A stretch of DNA of 64,000 bases from Seriola aureovittata (GCF_021018895.1 NC_079387.1:9518083-9582082), one strand, 5' to 3'; shown: positions 11,244 through 22,190, counted from the stretch's first letter. Made by a program: numbers and translations. Notes: generated by a model not told the origin, from the sequence alone.

Positions 11244-13415
11244 ATGTCTTGGCCGGCTCTGTACGCTCAGCTGGTCGGCGCGAACCGTCACTCCACCAGC
11301 CTGGGTAAAGTCTGGCTCTCTGTGCTCTTCATTTTCCGGGTCATGGTTCTGGTTGTTGCTGCCGAGAGCGTGTGGGGAGATGAGCAGTCTGACTTCACCT
11401 GTAACACACTACAGGTAGGACACCCAAGTCATCTGATATCATTATGTTCCATCATGGATTCTTGATAGCGTTAATTAATCTTTATGCACAGTTCTGTCAG
11501 AAATGTTTGCTGATATGCATTAAAGTGCAGCTGTGTTTCTTTGGAGAGACAAACAATGAAACGCATCTTTACCTGGTCTGGTCCGACCAGCAGCTAATGG
11601 TTCTTAATGTTAACAAATCTATGGTAGTTAATGTTGAGCAGCTGACTATTGAATCCCAGAGGTGGGGGGAACTTAAGTCACATGACTTGACTTCAGTCAC
11701 AAATTTGAGGACTTGAAACTTTCCTTGACCAACACTGATGAAAGACTCGACTTGACTTTAACAGATGACTCGAAGGGACTTGACTTTTTTTCTGATTAAA
11801 TATTTGCATTTTTCTAGATATTGAGAGAAGTTACATTTTGTTTCTGAAAAAGTTTTGTGTGATTTCTAGTGCGTATATGTTCTACACAGGATCACGTCAT
11901 TAGTAGGAACGACCACAACATGAAACATATGCACGTGAACAAAAATATAAATGCAACACTTTTGTTTTGTCTCTCACTTTTCATGAGTTAAAGAAGCTTT
12001 TTCTAAACAAATAAAACGCTTCATTCTCTCAAATTGTGTCGACAAACGTGTTTAAAAGTCACGTCAGCGAGTGTTTCTCCTGGGTCACTGTAATGCTCCC
12101 ACCTGGCAGGTGTGGCACATCAACATGCTGATTGCGCAGCAGATTCCTGCACAGGTGAGACGGGCTGGTCTCAATAGAAAGCCACTTTAAAATGTGCAGT
12201 TTTATTTTGATCAGGTTGTTGATTCTTCTTCTGTTGCTGGATATTGGCAGGAAGTGGAAGATGCTGACGTTCAAACACGCTCAACGAGGACATGAGTAGT
12301 GACTCTGCAGGGTCACGCCAGATGTTTTTACGTCAACAGAGTTTCTCCTCTCAGCTGTTTTTATTCTCCATCTGTGCGTCCGTCTCTCTGTGTTTCAGCC
12401 CGGCTGTGAAAACGTCTGCTACGATCAGTTCTTCCCCGTCTCCCACATCCGTCTCTGGTGTCTTCAGCTTGTCTTTGTCTCCACGCCAACACTCCTGGTT
12501 GCAATGTATGTGGGCTATAGGAACCACAGGGATAAGAAGAGGCTGCTGCAGGTGTTTGTACTGTTCAAAACCATAGTGTTGGGACAGAAACCGATCTGTT
12601 ACATCATGTGATGTTACACCATCTCATATCGTGTGTGTGTGTGTGTGTGTCAACTCTTCTAGTCATGTCTTGTCTCATTTTAGATTCCCATGCTATGTGC
12701 TCGCCTGTCTCGTCTTGTGTTGTACTGTGATGTCACGGCTGCCATGTTGTTGTCATATTTTGTCTTTTCTGGTTGTGTCTTGTTTTGTTTGGTCTTTTTC
12801 TTTTCTTGTCTTATTGTGTCTGACATTTACTGGTCTTTCTTTTTTTCTACCTGTGTCTCATCTTGTCTTTTCTGGTCTTGTTGTCACGTCTTTTATCTTG
12901 TCAACTGATGTTTTGTCTCGTGTCATATCATGTGATTTCTTGTCTTTTATTGTCTTTTCTGGTCTTGTCTTGTTGTGTCATGTCTTCTCGTGTCATGACA
13001 TCATGTCGTCTTGTCTTATCCTGCCTGGACACATCTGGTCTTGTGTTGTCTCTTATTTTATTACCTAATGTCTTGTCATAATATGTCACATCACGACATG
13101 TCTTGTCATATCATGTCTTCTTTTGTGTCTTATTGTGTTGTCTCTTATTTTTATTTTGTCTTTTTTCTGGTTGTGTCTTGTCTTGTTCTAACTCCATGTC
13201 CTGTGTGACAGGGTTCTGGCAGATCTGGTTTCCTCGGCAACAAAGGTCAGGAGGACGAGTTGGAGACTCTGAAGAAGCGGAGACTCCCTATCGCCGGCGC
13301 CCTCTGGTGGACGTACGCCTGCAGCCTGGTGTTCAGGCTGCTGTTTGAGGGAGGCTTCATGTAAGATTGTGTTATTCTGACTTCCTGTCAGTTTGCTGAT
13401 TTGGTGTAAACACAG

Positions 13416-13462
<47 letters not shown>

Positions 13463-13948
13463 TCAGGTACGCCCTGTATGTAGTGTACGACGGTTTCCAG
13501 ATGCCACGGCTGGTGCAGTGTGACCAGTGGCCGTGTCCTAACCTGGTGGACTGTTTCATCTCTCGCCCCACTGAGAAAACCATCTTCACCGTTTTCATGG
13601 CAACCGCCTCGTCCATCTGCATGGTCCTCAACATGGCTGAACTCGCCTATCTCGTTGCCAAGGCTGTGACTAGGTAGAGGTATTAATCAGTCAGACAGTC
13701 AGGTGATTAATCAACTGATTTAATTTATCAATCATTTTACCCAATTGTCATTGTTAAGATGAGTCTGCTCCACGCGTCTGAGTCTGATCAGCTCATACAA
13801 GATAAATGTGTCACGGCTTCATTCTTCATCTGTGTTACAGAACATATAGAAATTCTTTAAGTCCACGTCCCTCCTTCTCTTCAGGGGTCTCAGCGGTCAG
13901 AGGGAGAGGAGGTCAAGCAGTAACTCCAGAAGCAGAGAGAGGACGTAG
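11244..13948 (+). CDS. Beta-type connexin (GJB2/GJB6-like), coding region split into 5 exons
   Basis: Coding exons are 11244-11414, 12399-12551, 13212-13360, 13467-13673 and 13885-13948, giving 247 residues (about 28 kDa). Every intron is GT-AG and the frame holds throughout. The protein has the four-transmembrane connexin plan. The N-terminus is [11 protein letters not shown]1 carries [12 protein letters not shown] (C-x6-C-x3-C); M2 follows [10 protein letters not shown]; the cytoplasmic loop is short; M3 includes [21 protein letters not shown]2 carries [12 protein letters not shown] (C-x4-C-x5-C); M4 follows [13 protein letters not shown]. The short loop and tail place it in the beta group, and the adjacent gja3 and sap18 support relation to GJB2/GJB6. 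It should form hexameric hemichannels of gap junctions. The last exon adds a basic Ser/Arg tail; without that splice, translation stops two codons later. I cannot name the exact teleost paralogue. Confidence 0.9.
11640..11790. repeat. Dispersed ACTTGACTT-rich repeat in connexin intron 1
   Basis: The block repeats TGACTTGACTT-like units (CATGACTTGACTTCAGTCAC, GACTCGACTTGACTTT, GGGACTTGACTTTTT). This is a simple-sequence-like element that I recall from other teleost introns. It is non-coding. Confidence 0.5.
11935..12290. repeat. Fragment of a dispersed DNA-transposon-like element in connexin intron 1
   Basis: The block opens with GAACAAAAATATAAATGCAA and continues with CCCACCTGGCAGGTGTGGCA, CATGCTGATTGCGCAGCAG and ATGTGCAGTTTTATTTTGAT. 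The same phrases occur in a DNA-transposon family I recall from other fish genomes. No transposase frame remains. I do not assign a superfamily from sequence alone. Confidence 0.5.
12653..13205. repeat. Degenerate TGTCT/CTTGT pentamer array filling connexin intron 2
   Basis: About 550 bases are built of imperfect 5-mers related to TGTCT, TGTCA and CTTGT (for example TTGTCTTGTTGTGTCATGTC), preceded by a short GT run at about 12631-12651. All long open frames here are by-products of the repeat. It occupies almost the whole intron between coding exons 2 and 3. Confidence 0.85.
13297..13310. promoter_or_regulatory. CTCF-like motif inside connexin coding exon 3
   Basis: GCGCCCTCTGGTGG lies within coding exon 3 and is close to the vertebrate CTCF core (reverse orientation GCGCCCCCTGGTGGC). 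It overlaps codons for Gly-Ala-Leu-Trp-Trp of M3, so it may simply reflect coding constraint. Confidence 0.25.
13418..13460. repeat. (GT)n microsatellite abutting the splice acceptor of connexin exon 4
   Basis: About 21 GT units run directly into CCTCAG at 13461-13466, leaving almost no conventional pyrimidine tract between repeat and acceptor. Confidence 0.95.
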
Positions 13949-14401
13949 AACTAGACCAACCAGGAGTTACTTGTCTCGACCTGAAGACGCAGCAACAAGG
14001 TGGATGACACACGCAGGAGAAAGACATTGATCCAAAGACTTAAAACACTTAAAGGCTGCATAATTACAAGAGGAGCACACGTGAATGACGCTTAAATACA
14101 GCAGAAAGTGGACATTTTCTATGATACCTGAATGTAACATTTAACGGGTGGAGAGGATGTCAACAACTCAAAAGTGTATTTTTACACGATGCTGTTTGAG
14201 ATTTTATGTCAGTAATTTGTTTTTGATAGTAACTTTCCTTTAGTAGAGTTGTATAATTGAAATATGTAGTTACACACACACACAATATATTCTAATGTAA
14301 CAGGGGTAAAAATAGACAAGGAAAAATTGTGCTTTTAAATTCATGGTGCTGTAGGACTTTAGGGCTATTATGCCATCTATTGGGGAGCAAGAAAACAGCA
14401 G

Positions 14402-14436
<35 letters not shown>

Positions 14437-15506
14437 CAGTAGATACATATATACAGAAGAGTTGTCTGTATTTTTTATTTTAATAACAATTCACTGAATA
14501 TAAATGCACTCACCATCTCTCACTTTACTTCCACAAATAAAGTTTCATCTTATATTAAATTTGTGTTTAATTAAAGATTCATATCGTATTAATAATGATC
14601 TTCGGGCAAACTAAACTGAAACAAACACACACAATTCACTAAACTATATGATCATATTTTAGCTATATATAAATGTGAAAATGAACTTAAGTAGGATTCA
14701 AACAGATGCACCATTTGTTAAACTACATGCAGAGAATCAATAGATCATCATCAGATTAATTATTTAAAACAATTATCTGGACCACACCTACGAAGATAGA
14801 TTCAAAGTGAGGAATGTATATTTATTTTATGAATGCGTAAATGAAAGGATGACGTTACCAAGAGAACCGCTTCATATTTTAGTTGATCCCTCGTGTTTCT
14901 GTGTATTTCAAGTACAAAAACTCAAATGAACTGGAACGAACAAGTCAACAAATGTATTTCCATTTCCATCAGATGCATCTAGTGACCGACTGTATGTCCT
15001 CTGTTGACCTCTACTGGCGAGCAGCGGCAACTGCAACAGTGCGGTCAGGTCCATGCGTCCTCCCCTCCTCTCACAGACAGACACTCACATATAACTAATT
15101 AACAGTTACAGAAATGTCTGGTTTCACATTATAACAAGCAACTACGGTGACGTAGCTGTTTGATCCATTTTTATAAATTATAATCAACAAAGTAAGTCAA
15201 CAAAGTTCTTTTCATAAATAGTTTATTTTACTTCTTTAAACCTTGTCAGACATTTTATTCTGAAATAAAAAAATGTGTTAAGACAATCTAATATTTATGT
15301 TATAGACCTACAGTTTATTTTTTAATTTGTATTTAGTTTGTCTATTATTTTAACATATTCTTTATAGTTCCAAAACAACTCTAAACTCCAAATATTAGTT
15401 TACTATTAAATATACTAGCTACTACTGCTAGCCTACTATATCTATTTATATTATTTACACTACTAGCCTATTACTATAGCAATAATACTACTCCTACTAC
15501 TACCAC

Positions 15507-15539
<33 letters not shown>

Positions 15540-15600
15540 TATTTGATCATTTAACAAAAAGAAAAAAAATGTTATTCTTGTTTCAAACTATTCAGATTTG
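13949..15600. other. 3' region of the beta connexin and intergenic spacer
   Basis: AATAAA at 14536-14541 lies about 590 bases after the connexin stop and is the likely poly(A) signal. The rest is AT-rich with a (CA)n run at 14406-14432, TAATAA-type runs and an (AAT)n run at 15507-15537. No coding exon is seen. Confidence 0.6.
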
Positions 15601-16087
15601 GCTCAGCAGGAATATGACTACGCACACGCGCGCGCACGCACAAACACGTACCTCCCCCGCCCCCCCCCCCACCACCACCACCACCCCCCTCGTGCGCCCC
15701 ATGCACGGGGACACTGATGTGTGACAGTGGCGGATGGCCTTGGCCACGCGGGACGCAGCCGCTGCGCTTCGCCTTCGCGGGACAGGTTCCACACGCGCCC
15801 TTTTTTTTTAGACTAGTCTAGCCTCGCGTCTTTTTTTTGTACTCTCTCTCGCTGTAACTCTCTGTTATCCTCTCTCTGTGTCTCTCTCTCCCTCCCCCCT
15901 CCTCTCCCACTAACCTCTCCGACTCCTCGCTTGGTCGCCTCGAGCCCACCGGTGGGAGTAAGAGACAGAAGAAGAAGAAGAAGGACGGAAAGAAGTGAGA
16001 GAAGAAGAAGAAGAAGAAGAAGGAGGAGGAGGAGGAGAAGAAGAAGAAGCGCGCTGCCCGGAGGGAGACGTGTTTCGGAGGAGAGCG
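15600..16087 (+). promoter_or_regulatory. GC-rich promoter and candidate 5' untranslated exon of gja3
   Basis: The stretch is CpG-rich (15624-15660 and 15735-15800), then CT-rich (15843-15925), then a purine (GAA/GGA)n block (15966-16049). It ends at AGAGCG before GTAAGC at 16088, a good donor. The next suitable acceptor, CTCTCCAG, immediately precedes the gja3 start exon at about 19769. A transcription start here with a 3.7-kb 5' intron would fit vertebrate connexins, which commonly have an untranslated first exon. No transcript evidence is available. Confidence 0.45.
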
Positions 16088-18011
16088 GTAAGCAGCAGGT
16101 GGAGGCTGGAGTGATGGAGTTATCTGAGGTGGGAGGGAAGAGGAGGGATTATCATCCTTCCACCTGCTGGATTATCAGCACCTCTCGTGCTGCATTCACT
16201 TCCCTGTGGGAAAGACGGCACACAGGAAGCCTCTAATATTTCATAAAGTTAATTTATCATAAAAACCGAACTCAGAATATTTGACATTAATTGATTGTTC
16301 AGATTTTTTCATTTTTTTTTTATATCACAGTTATTGTTAGCATTAAAAAAAAACAGTCCTGAACAGTAATTTAAACTGTCTTACTCAACTTCAATTGGCT
16401 TGTTTCGCCATTTATATGTGGAGTATATGAGAGAAACCTTCTGGTAACTTTTTCTTTTTTATATATTCAAACAAGATAAAGCAGCAAAATTAATTAACTG
16501 TTCATCACAAAAAGATACTGTATTTTAAACCAGGGTTCCTAGAGAGAGACTGGTGTTGTTTTCTGTCAGGCTTTCTGCACATTACCTGGTGAGGCCACTG
16601 CACATATCTGTGAAAATATCATTGTTCGTTCATGAGCCATTTGCATTTAGTTGTTGATTCCTCTCTATGTTGCTGCCTCCATGTAAAAGAGGCAGATGCC
16701 AAATGGTCTAAAATTTATTTATCTGTTATTTTGTCATCAGCAGAGAGGAAATACAGATTTCTCAAATTAAAAAAATAGACCTAATGTCATGTATGTTTTT
16801 GCTTTTATAGCTTTTATTTTTAGTACTAACACCACAGGATACGTCTTAATAACCAACACTTTGAATTTGCTGATCTTAACCACCCAGTTGTTGAAATATT
16901 TATTTATATATTCCCCCGTTTATTCTGGGATGTTTCACTCGTGATGTTCCTTTCTTTGGACCTTCTCTAGTCTCCACCAGAGTTTGCCTGCGTGCATCTT
17001 TGTACACGTTTAAACACTGTTTTGTACTTTTATTATTGCACACCTTTAGTCACAGTTATTGCGCATTTAACTTAACGCTTATTTATTCACTTTTATGTAC
17101 ATTTACAAACCATTACACACCATTTTGTATTTTTATGCAACTTGAATGCACCTTAATCCATACATTTACACACTTTATGCACTTTAATGCACTTCCTGTG
17201 TCCCTGACTTATCAGCCCATAGCATCATTTCTTCAACATTGATCATGTTTACATGGAGTAACGCGGCTATGTGAGCTCGCCTCGGTTAATCTAACTGATT
17301 TATAATGTTTATGGGTGTGTGTCAGACTAAATTTAGGGTTAGTCGATTGAGTGGCCAATGAAGAGAATGGACTTTCACACGAACGCCACCACTGTCTGCA
17401 TATCTTTAAAAAGTTTTCAGGTGCGGACGGCAGGCCAAGAGTTAACTGTTTGGGCTGTTTTAGCACAAAGGCCTCTGATCCATGAAAAGCACACGGCAGA
17501 CAGGACAATGTCCATCTGGCAGCTTCTCTATTGTCCGTGGTGACAGATGGTATTTCATCACGTCAACACATCATGTATATGTACACATGCCGCTGTTACG
17601 GTAGATTGGAGCATCAGTGGGCTCTTAATAGAGCTTTTCATTCGTTAGCTGAGAACATGATTCTCTGTGCGTTCAGGACTTTGGAAAAGTGACATCATCT
17701 GCGTCGACTCCGCTTTAGCACAGATGCTATGACAACATTTAAGGTGGATTTTTGAATCTTTTACTGTATTAAAGGGGCCAATGTAATATTATATTTCTAT
17801 TTTATATTTTGCCATATAAACCTTCAGTTTGTCAGTGGTTCTCTATCGTGGATTTTCATTTCATTATTCCATCGGGATATTCACAGTTTATATTAGAAGT
17901 AAGTGAAGTTAGTGGCTTCTATTCACTAGTGACAGTGTGGAGGTCAGACATACAGGAGCAATGTATGCTACTGTAACGAGTGTGTGTGTGTGTGTCTGTG
18001 TGTGTGTGTGT

Positions 18012-18043
<32 letters not shown>

Positions 18044-18204
18044 CTGTGTGTGTGTATCAGTCGATCCCAGGCAAACATTTGCCCTCCTCAGCATTCCTGG
18101 GATGTGATGAGTCCAGCATTCAACAGGGACAACCTGTTATCCACTCATTCACTTCCCACAGATGGCCAGCCATTGTCCACTAGCCAGCCAGCCCTGCAGC
18201 ACAG

Positions 18205-18235
<31 letters not shown>

Positions 18236-19768
18236 CATGCACCGTACACATTTGCAGAGTAACATACAGATGCGATTGAGATGTGAAGTTTTATTCTGTC
18301 TTTAGTAGTTTTCAGATTTCAGAAAAACATAAATATAAACAATCTAACGGTTTCTTTTAATTGTAATTAATGTAATTAGGACTAGTCTGGTTGGTACCAG
18401 ACAAGACACTGCAGCAAACTTGTACAGAAACGGCGTCTTCGGTGCTTTTTGTGGAGACAGTTCTGAAACTTTGAGACGCCTCCTCGTTCTCTCCTCCACA
18501 GACTCCTAGTCGCCGTCGCTCACTCCTCTCTTCAGCTCTGGAAAACCAGTCATTGCTGCCGGTGCAGGGAATGTCGCCGCAGACAGCGGATTTAAAACTA
18601 TACCGTACTCTGAAACACCAGGCACTGATAGGCTCCATCAGCTCTGCGTCAACTAGTTTGGCGAGGCCTTGAATGTAACGGACATTTGCGTATGTGTAAA
18701 ACTCCCCTGTTTTAGCATTTTAACATTTCAGCGTCTTTCAGCTCATTGTTTTGGTTTCGATCCGCTCTCTCTGTTCTCCTCAGTGTCTTCTCCAGATACG
18801 CTCTTCAGCAGAAACCGTAATCATTATGGATTATTAGTTGCTAAAGAGACAGATATTTCCCTCCGGAGAGTTCAGATTGGACTTAATGTTCTATTCATTC
18901 ATTCATCGGGTGAGCGCATGACTTCTGCTCTGCATGTGCTGAATGTGAAACAGACAAGTGTTTGCAGTATAAACTCTCATATATCTCCACCTGTAAATAT
19001 TAAATCTCTGGGATGTGATGAACTAATGTGTCCTCCCCTTCAGAAAAGCTATTGCCCTACATGCTATGCTAACGCTATAACCCCACTTTATTCTTCTAAT
19101 CTACATTTTATGACGCATGACCGCTCACAGATTTCAGTATTGCTCATGTTAGCGGTCCTGGAGTCACTAAACACGAAGCTGGTTTGGTTTGGTTGCATTA
19201 AAAGTAGTGATGAGGACTTTGTGTGGTTTGTTACCTCTAAAGTTGACAAGAGCATTTTGTCTCTTCTTTCCAGATATTGTTTTTCTTCTGGTCTCTGGTC
19301 GATGGATTTATCACTGACAATACAACAATATTTTAGTAAGTCTGCCTCCCTTGTCTTTTCGTTGTCTGCTCCGACCTCAAAACCTGCCGTAGGTTTCAGA
19401 TTTACCAAAACTGACAACAGGTGTGTTGATGAGGAGAAGTGGTCGGGTCTGTGCAGAAGCTAAATTGCTGTTGTGTCACGTTTTCTAAAGTCTTATTGTC
19501 AACAAATCGCCAAACACCAGAACATCCCCTCACAAGTTAATATGGTTCTGTTATTTCTCCCACTGCCCCAAGTGTGAAAATATCTCCAAATAAATGCAAT
19601 GTTTAGAATATCGTTTGCGGGGAAGTCGGACACGATGTTGGTTTTGGTGTCTTTGTGGAATTTGTTGACAATAATAAAAACATAAAAACAACACCGGCCT
19701 TATCATTCAAAACAAATACCTCGTCCCGTTTGTGTTGTTCACCACCGACTCTCGTTTCTCTCTCCAGG
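16088..19768. other. Probable 5' intron of gja3 with microsatellites and an unexplained block
   Basis: AT-rich sequence with GT runs at about 17980-18056, a (CA)n run at about 18206-18228 and an unusual block at about 18360-19680 that stays open on both strands (see separate entry). No connexin exon lies inside. Confidence 0.5.
18360..19680. repeat. Unidentified 1.3-kb block with long open frames, probably a dispersed element
   Basis: The block has an open frame of 264 codons on the plus strand (18669-19463) and frames of about 93 and 109 codons on the minus strand (18638-18357 and 19417-19088). None of the peptides shows a recognisable domain, transmembrane pattern or signal peptide. Composition differs from the AT-rich flanks. 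I favour a degraded dispersed element over a gene, because no splice partners or poly(A) context go with these frames and parts of the text resemble repeats seen in other fish loci. Confidence 0.35.
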
Positions 19769-19787
19769 CTAGAAAACAGAGTGAAGC

Positions 19788-22190
19788 ATGGGTGACTGGA
19801 GCTTTCTAGGGCGGCTGCTTGAGAACGCTCAAGAACACTCCACTGTGATTGGAAAGGTGAGCGATTGATTGATTGATTGATTGATTATCAGAGAGCAAGA
19901 ATTGTTAAATTGTTGATGAACCTAATGAATCTGTTGGTCCTTCCTCCCCAGGTTTGGCTGACTGTCCTCTTCATCTTTCGCATCTTGGTGCTGGGTGCAG
20001 CGGCCGAGGAGGTCTGGGGGGACGAGCAGTCAGACTTCACATGTAACACGCAACAGCCCGGTTGCGAGAACGTCTGCTATGACGAGGCCTTCCCCATCTC
20101 CCACATCCGCTTCTGGGTGCTGCAGATCATCTTCGTATCCACGCCCACCCTTATCTACCTGGGCCATGTGCTGCACATCGTCCGCATGGAGGAGAAGAGA
20201 CGGGAGAGGGAGGAGGAGCTCAGGAAGGCCGGACGGCACCAGGAAGACCACGACCCCCTCTTTCACAACGGGGTCGGTGACGGAGGAGGAGGAGGAGGAG
20301 GAGGCGGGAAAAAGGAGAAGCCGCCGATTCGCGACGAGCACGGGAAGATCCGTATCCGCGGGGCGTTACTGAGGACCTACATCTTCAACATCATCTTCAA
20401 GACTCTGTTTGAGGTGGGCTTCATCCTGGGACAGTACTTCCTGTATGGCTTCCACCTGAGGCCGCTCTATAAATGTGGCCGCTGGCCCTGCCCCAACACT
20501 GTGGACTGCTTCATCTCCAGGTTAGAGAGCAGGACTTCCTCAGAGGAGCCATCTCTTTTTTTTTTTTTTTGTCTTCATTTTCTTCTTGTTTGTGTGTGTG
20601 TGTGTGTTTCTGTCATAGGCTACATTTGGGGACACATTTCAGACCAGTTAATTGTCCAATTGGGAACAAAAATGGGAAATAGCTCAAGGTTAAGGTTAGA
20701 GAGTAAGTCTTCAGGAAATGAATGTAAGTCTATGTAATGTCCCCAAAAGTGACCTATGACAACCTGTGTGTGTGTGTGTGTGTCCTAAAACCCAGAAATC
20801 AGTTCGCACTTTTGGACCATTTTGGTTGGATGGTTTCTTAAAGCTTTTACATCTCCAAAAAAAAAGGTCAGTTGCCAACTTGGCTTTTTGTCAAGGGAAC
20901 CGGGGTGACTCACTGAAGCCACGCCCCCACAGCTACACCTGTCAAGCTGCAAGCAATTACTAATGGTGGCACCTTTACCTTTTTTTCCAGCCATTTCTGG
21001 TAGAAATGACAGACTTCATCAGCTGTAGCTTGAATATGCATCTGATGGCCACATACATGATACTGTGGTAAAAGACTGGAGCTGCAGTCGAAACACTGAG
21101 GCTAAAGCTACATGCAGAAAGTCAGTGGTTGATGATTCACCTGGAAGACATGGACATAACAGTCTTGAGATAAAATGCTGGTTCAGACTGTTTCGTTCTA
21201 GCTTCAGCTTGTGTGGCTGCTTAGCTAATCTGCTCGTTCTAATCTTTTGTGTTGACGACTAACTTGGTTGAAATGTACGTTTTGCCAAATCCGATAAAGA
21301 GCCGATACGTTTCTCTAAACACATTTGTTTGTGTTTGTGAGTTAAATCTACTTTTGTCTGTTTGTTGTCTCAGGCCCACGGAAAAGACGATCTTCATCAT
21401 CTTCATGCTCGTGGTTGCCTGTGTCTCTCTGCTGCTCAACCTGCTCGAGATCTACCACCTGGGCTGGAAGAAGGTCAAACAGGGGGTCACCAATGAGTTC
21501 GTACCCGACACTGAGTCGCTGCTGCTCGGTCCGGACGAGCGAGGAGACTCGGAGACGATTCCTGAGCAGACCGCCCCGTCGGTGCTCGACTGTCTGCCGG
21601 CGTACGCCAGTGTGACCGTGGTGGGGGCCGGAGCGTCGGGGGGAAGAGCTTACAGTCCAACAGAAGGCACCGCCCCTTTGCCCGCTGAGCTCAAGATGGA
21701 TGGCGCAGGGTTCCACCCAGACGACTACCTGTTGGAGACCCTGCCCACTTCCTTTTACGGCGGCCGTAACAAAGGGAGCGTGGGAAGCCGCGGTCAGCTG
21801 ACTGCAATGGAGCAGAACTGGAGCAACATGGCACTGGAGCTCCGCAATGGAAAAAACTCCACCTCCTCCTACCCTCCTACTCTTCCCTCTCCTCCCACCT
21901 CCACCTCCTCCTCTCCTCAGGAGGAGTCGACTCCCGCGCATGAGGATCAACGCTCAATGTTTCCCACACTTCCTCGTAATACCCCTCTTTCCCCCCTCAC
22001 GCCACAGGAGACAGCGTTGGATGAGGAAAACACCACAGCGCCTTATATGGTCCCACACGACGACTTCACCGTGGTCACCAGGGCGGAGATGCATCAGCCT
22101 CCGTCTGCCGCGGCGACAGACATCCGGAAGCCGAGTCGGGCCAGCAAGAACAGCAGCGTCCGAGCTCGCCCCGACGACCTGGCCGTGTAG
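19788..22190 (+). CDS. gja3: Gap junction alpha-3 (connexin 46-type), coding region split into 3 exons
   Basis: Coding exons are 19788-19856, 19952-20520 and 21374-22190, 1455 nt in total and 484 residues. Splice sites are GT-AG and the frame is kept. The N-terminus [19 protein letters not shown]1 with [12 protein letters not shown], the [10 protein letters not shown] segment, E2 with [12 protein letters not shown] and [15 protein letters not shown] match vertebrate GJA3 almost word for word. The C-terminal ends EMHQPP...[16 protein letters not shown], the conserved GJA3 tail. It should form lens-fibre gap junctions together with other connexins. The cytoplasmic loop carries a nine-residue Gly run coded by GGA repeats (about 20282-20308). 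Both coding introns are odd for an alpha connexin: one of 95 bases after codon 23 with GATT repeats, one of 853 bases inside the E2/M4 junction. AATAAA at 22792-22797 is a candidate poly(A) signal. Confidence 0.96.

Noticed and set aside
12631..13208. Several overlapping hydrophobic frames of 65-145 codons that look like membrane proteins
   Set aside because: They are translations of the degenerate TGTCT/CTTGT array in the connexin intron. The Leu/Ser/Cys/Val richness follows from the repeat unit, and the flanking exons splice over it.
13806..14030. 74-codon frame overlapping the last connexin exon
   Set aside because: It is in a different frame from the splice-supported exon, which gives a Ser/Arg tail in phase with exon 4.
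18755..18775. tRNA gene suggested by GGTTTCGATCCG
   Set aside because: The B-box-like word has an extra T and no A box or cloverleaf could be built around it.
21348..21950. 200-codon minus-strand frame opposite gja3 exon 3
   Set aside because: Antisense shadow of the conserved gja3 C-terminal exon.
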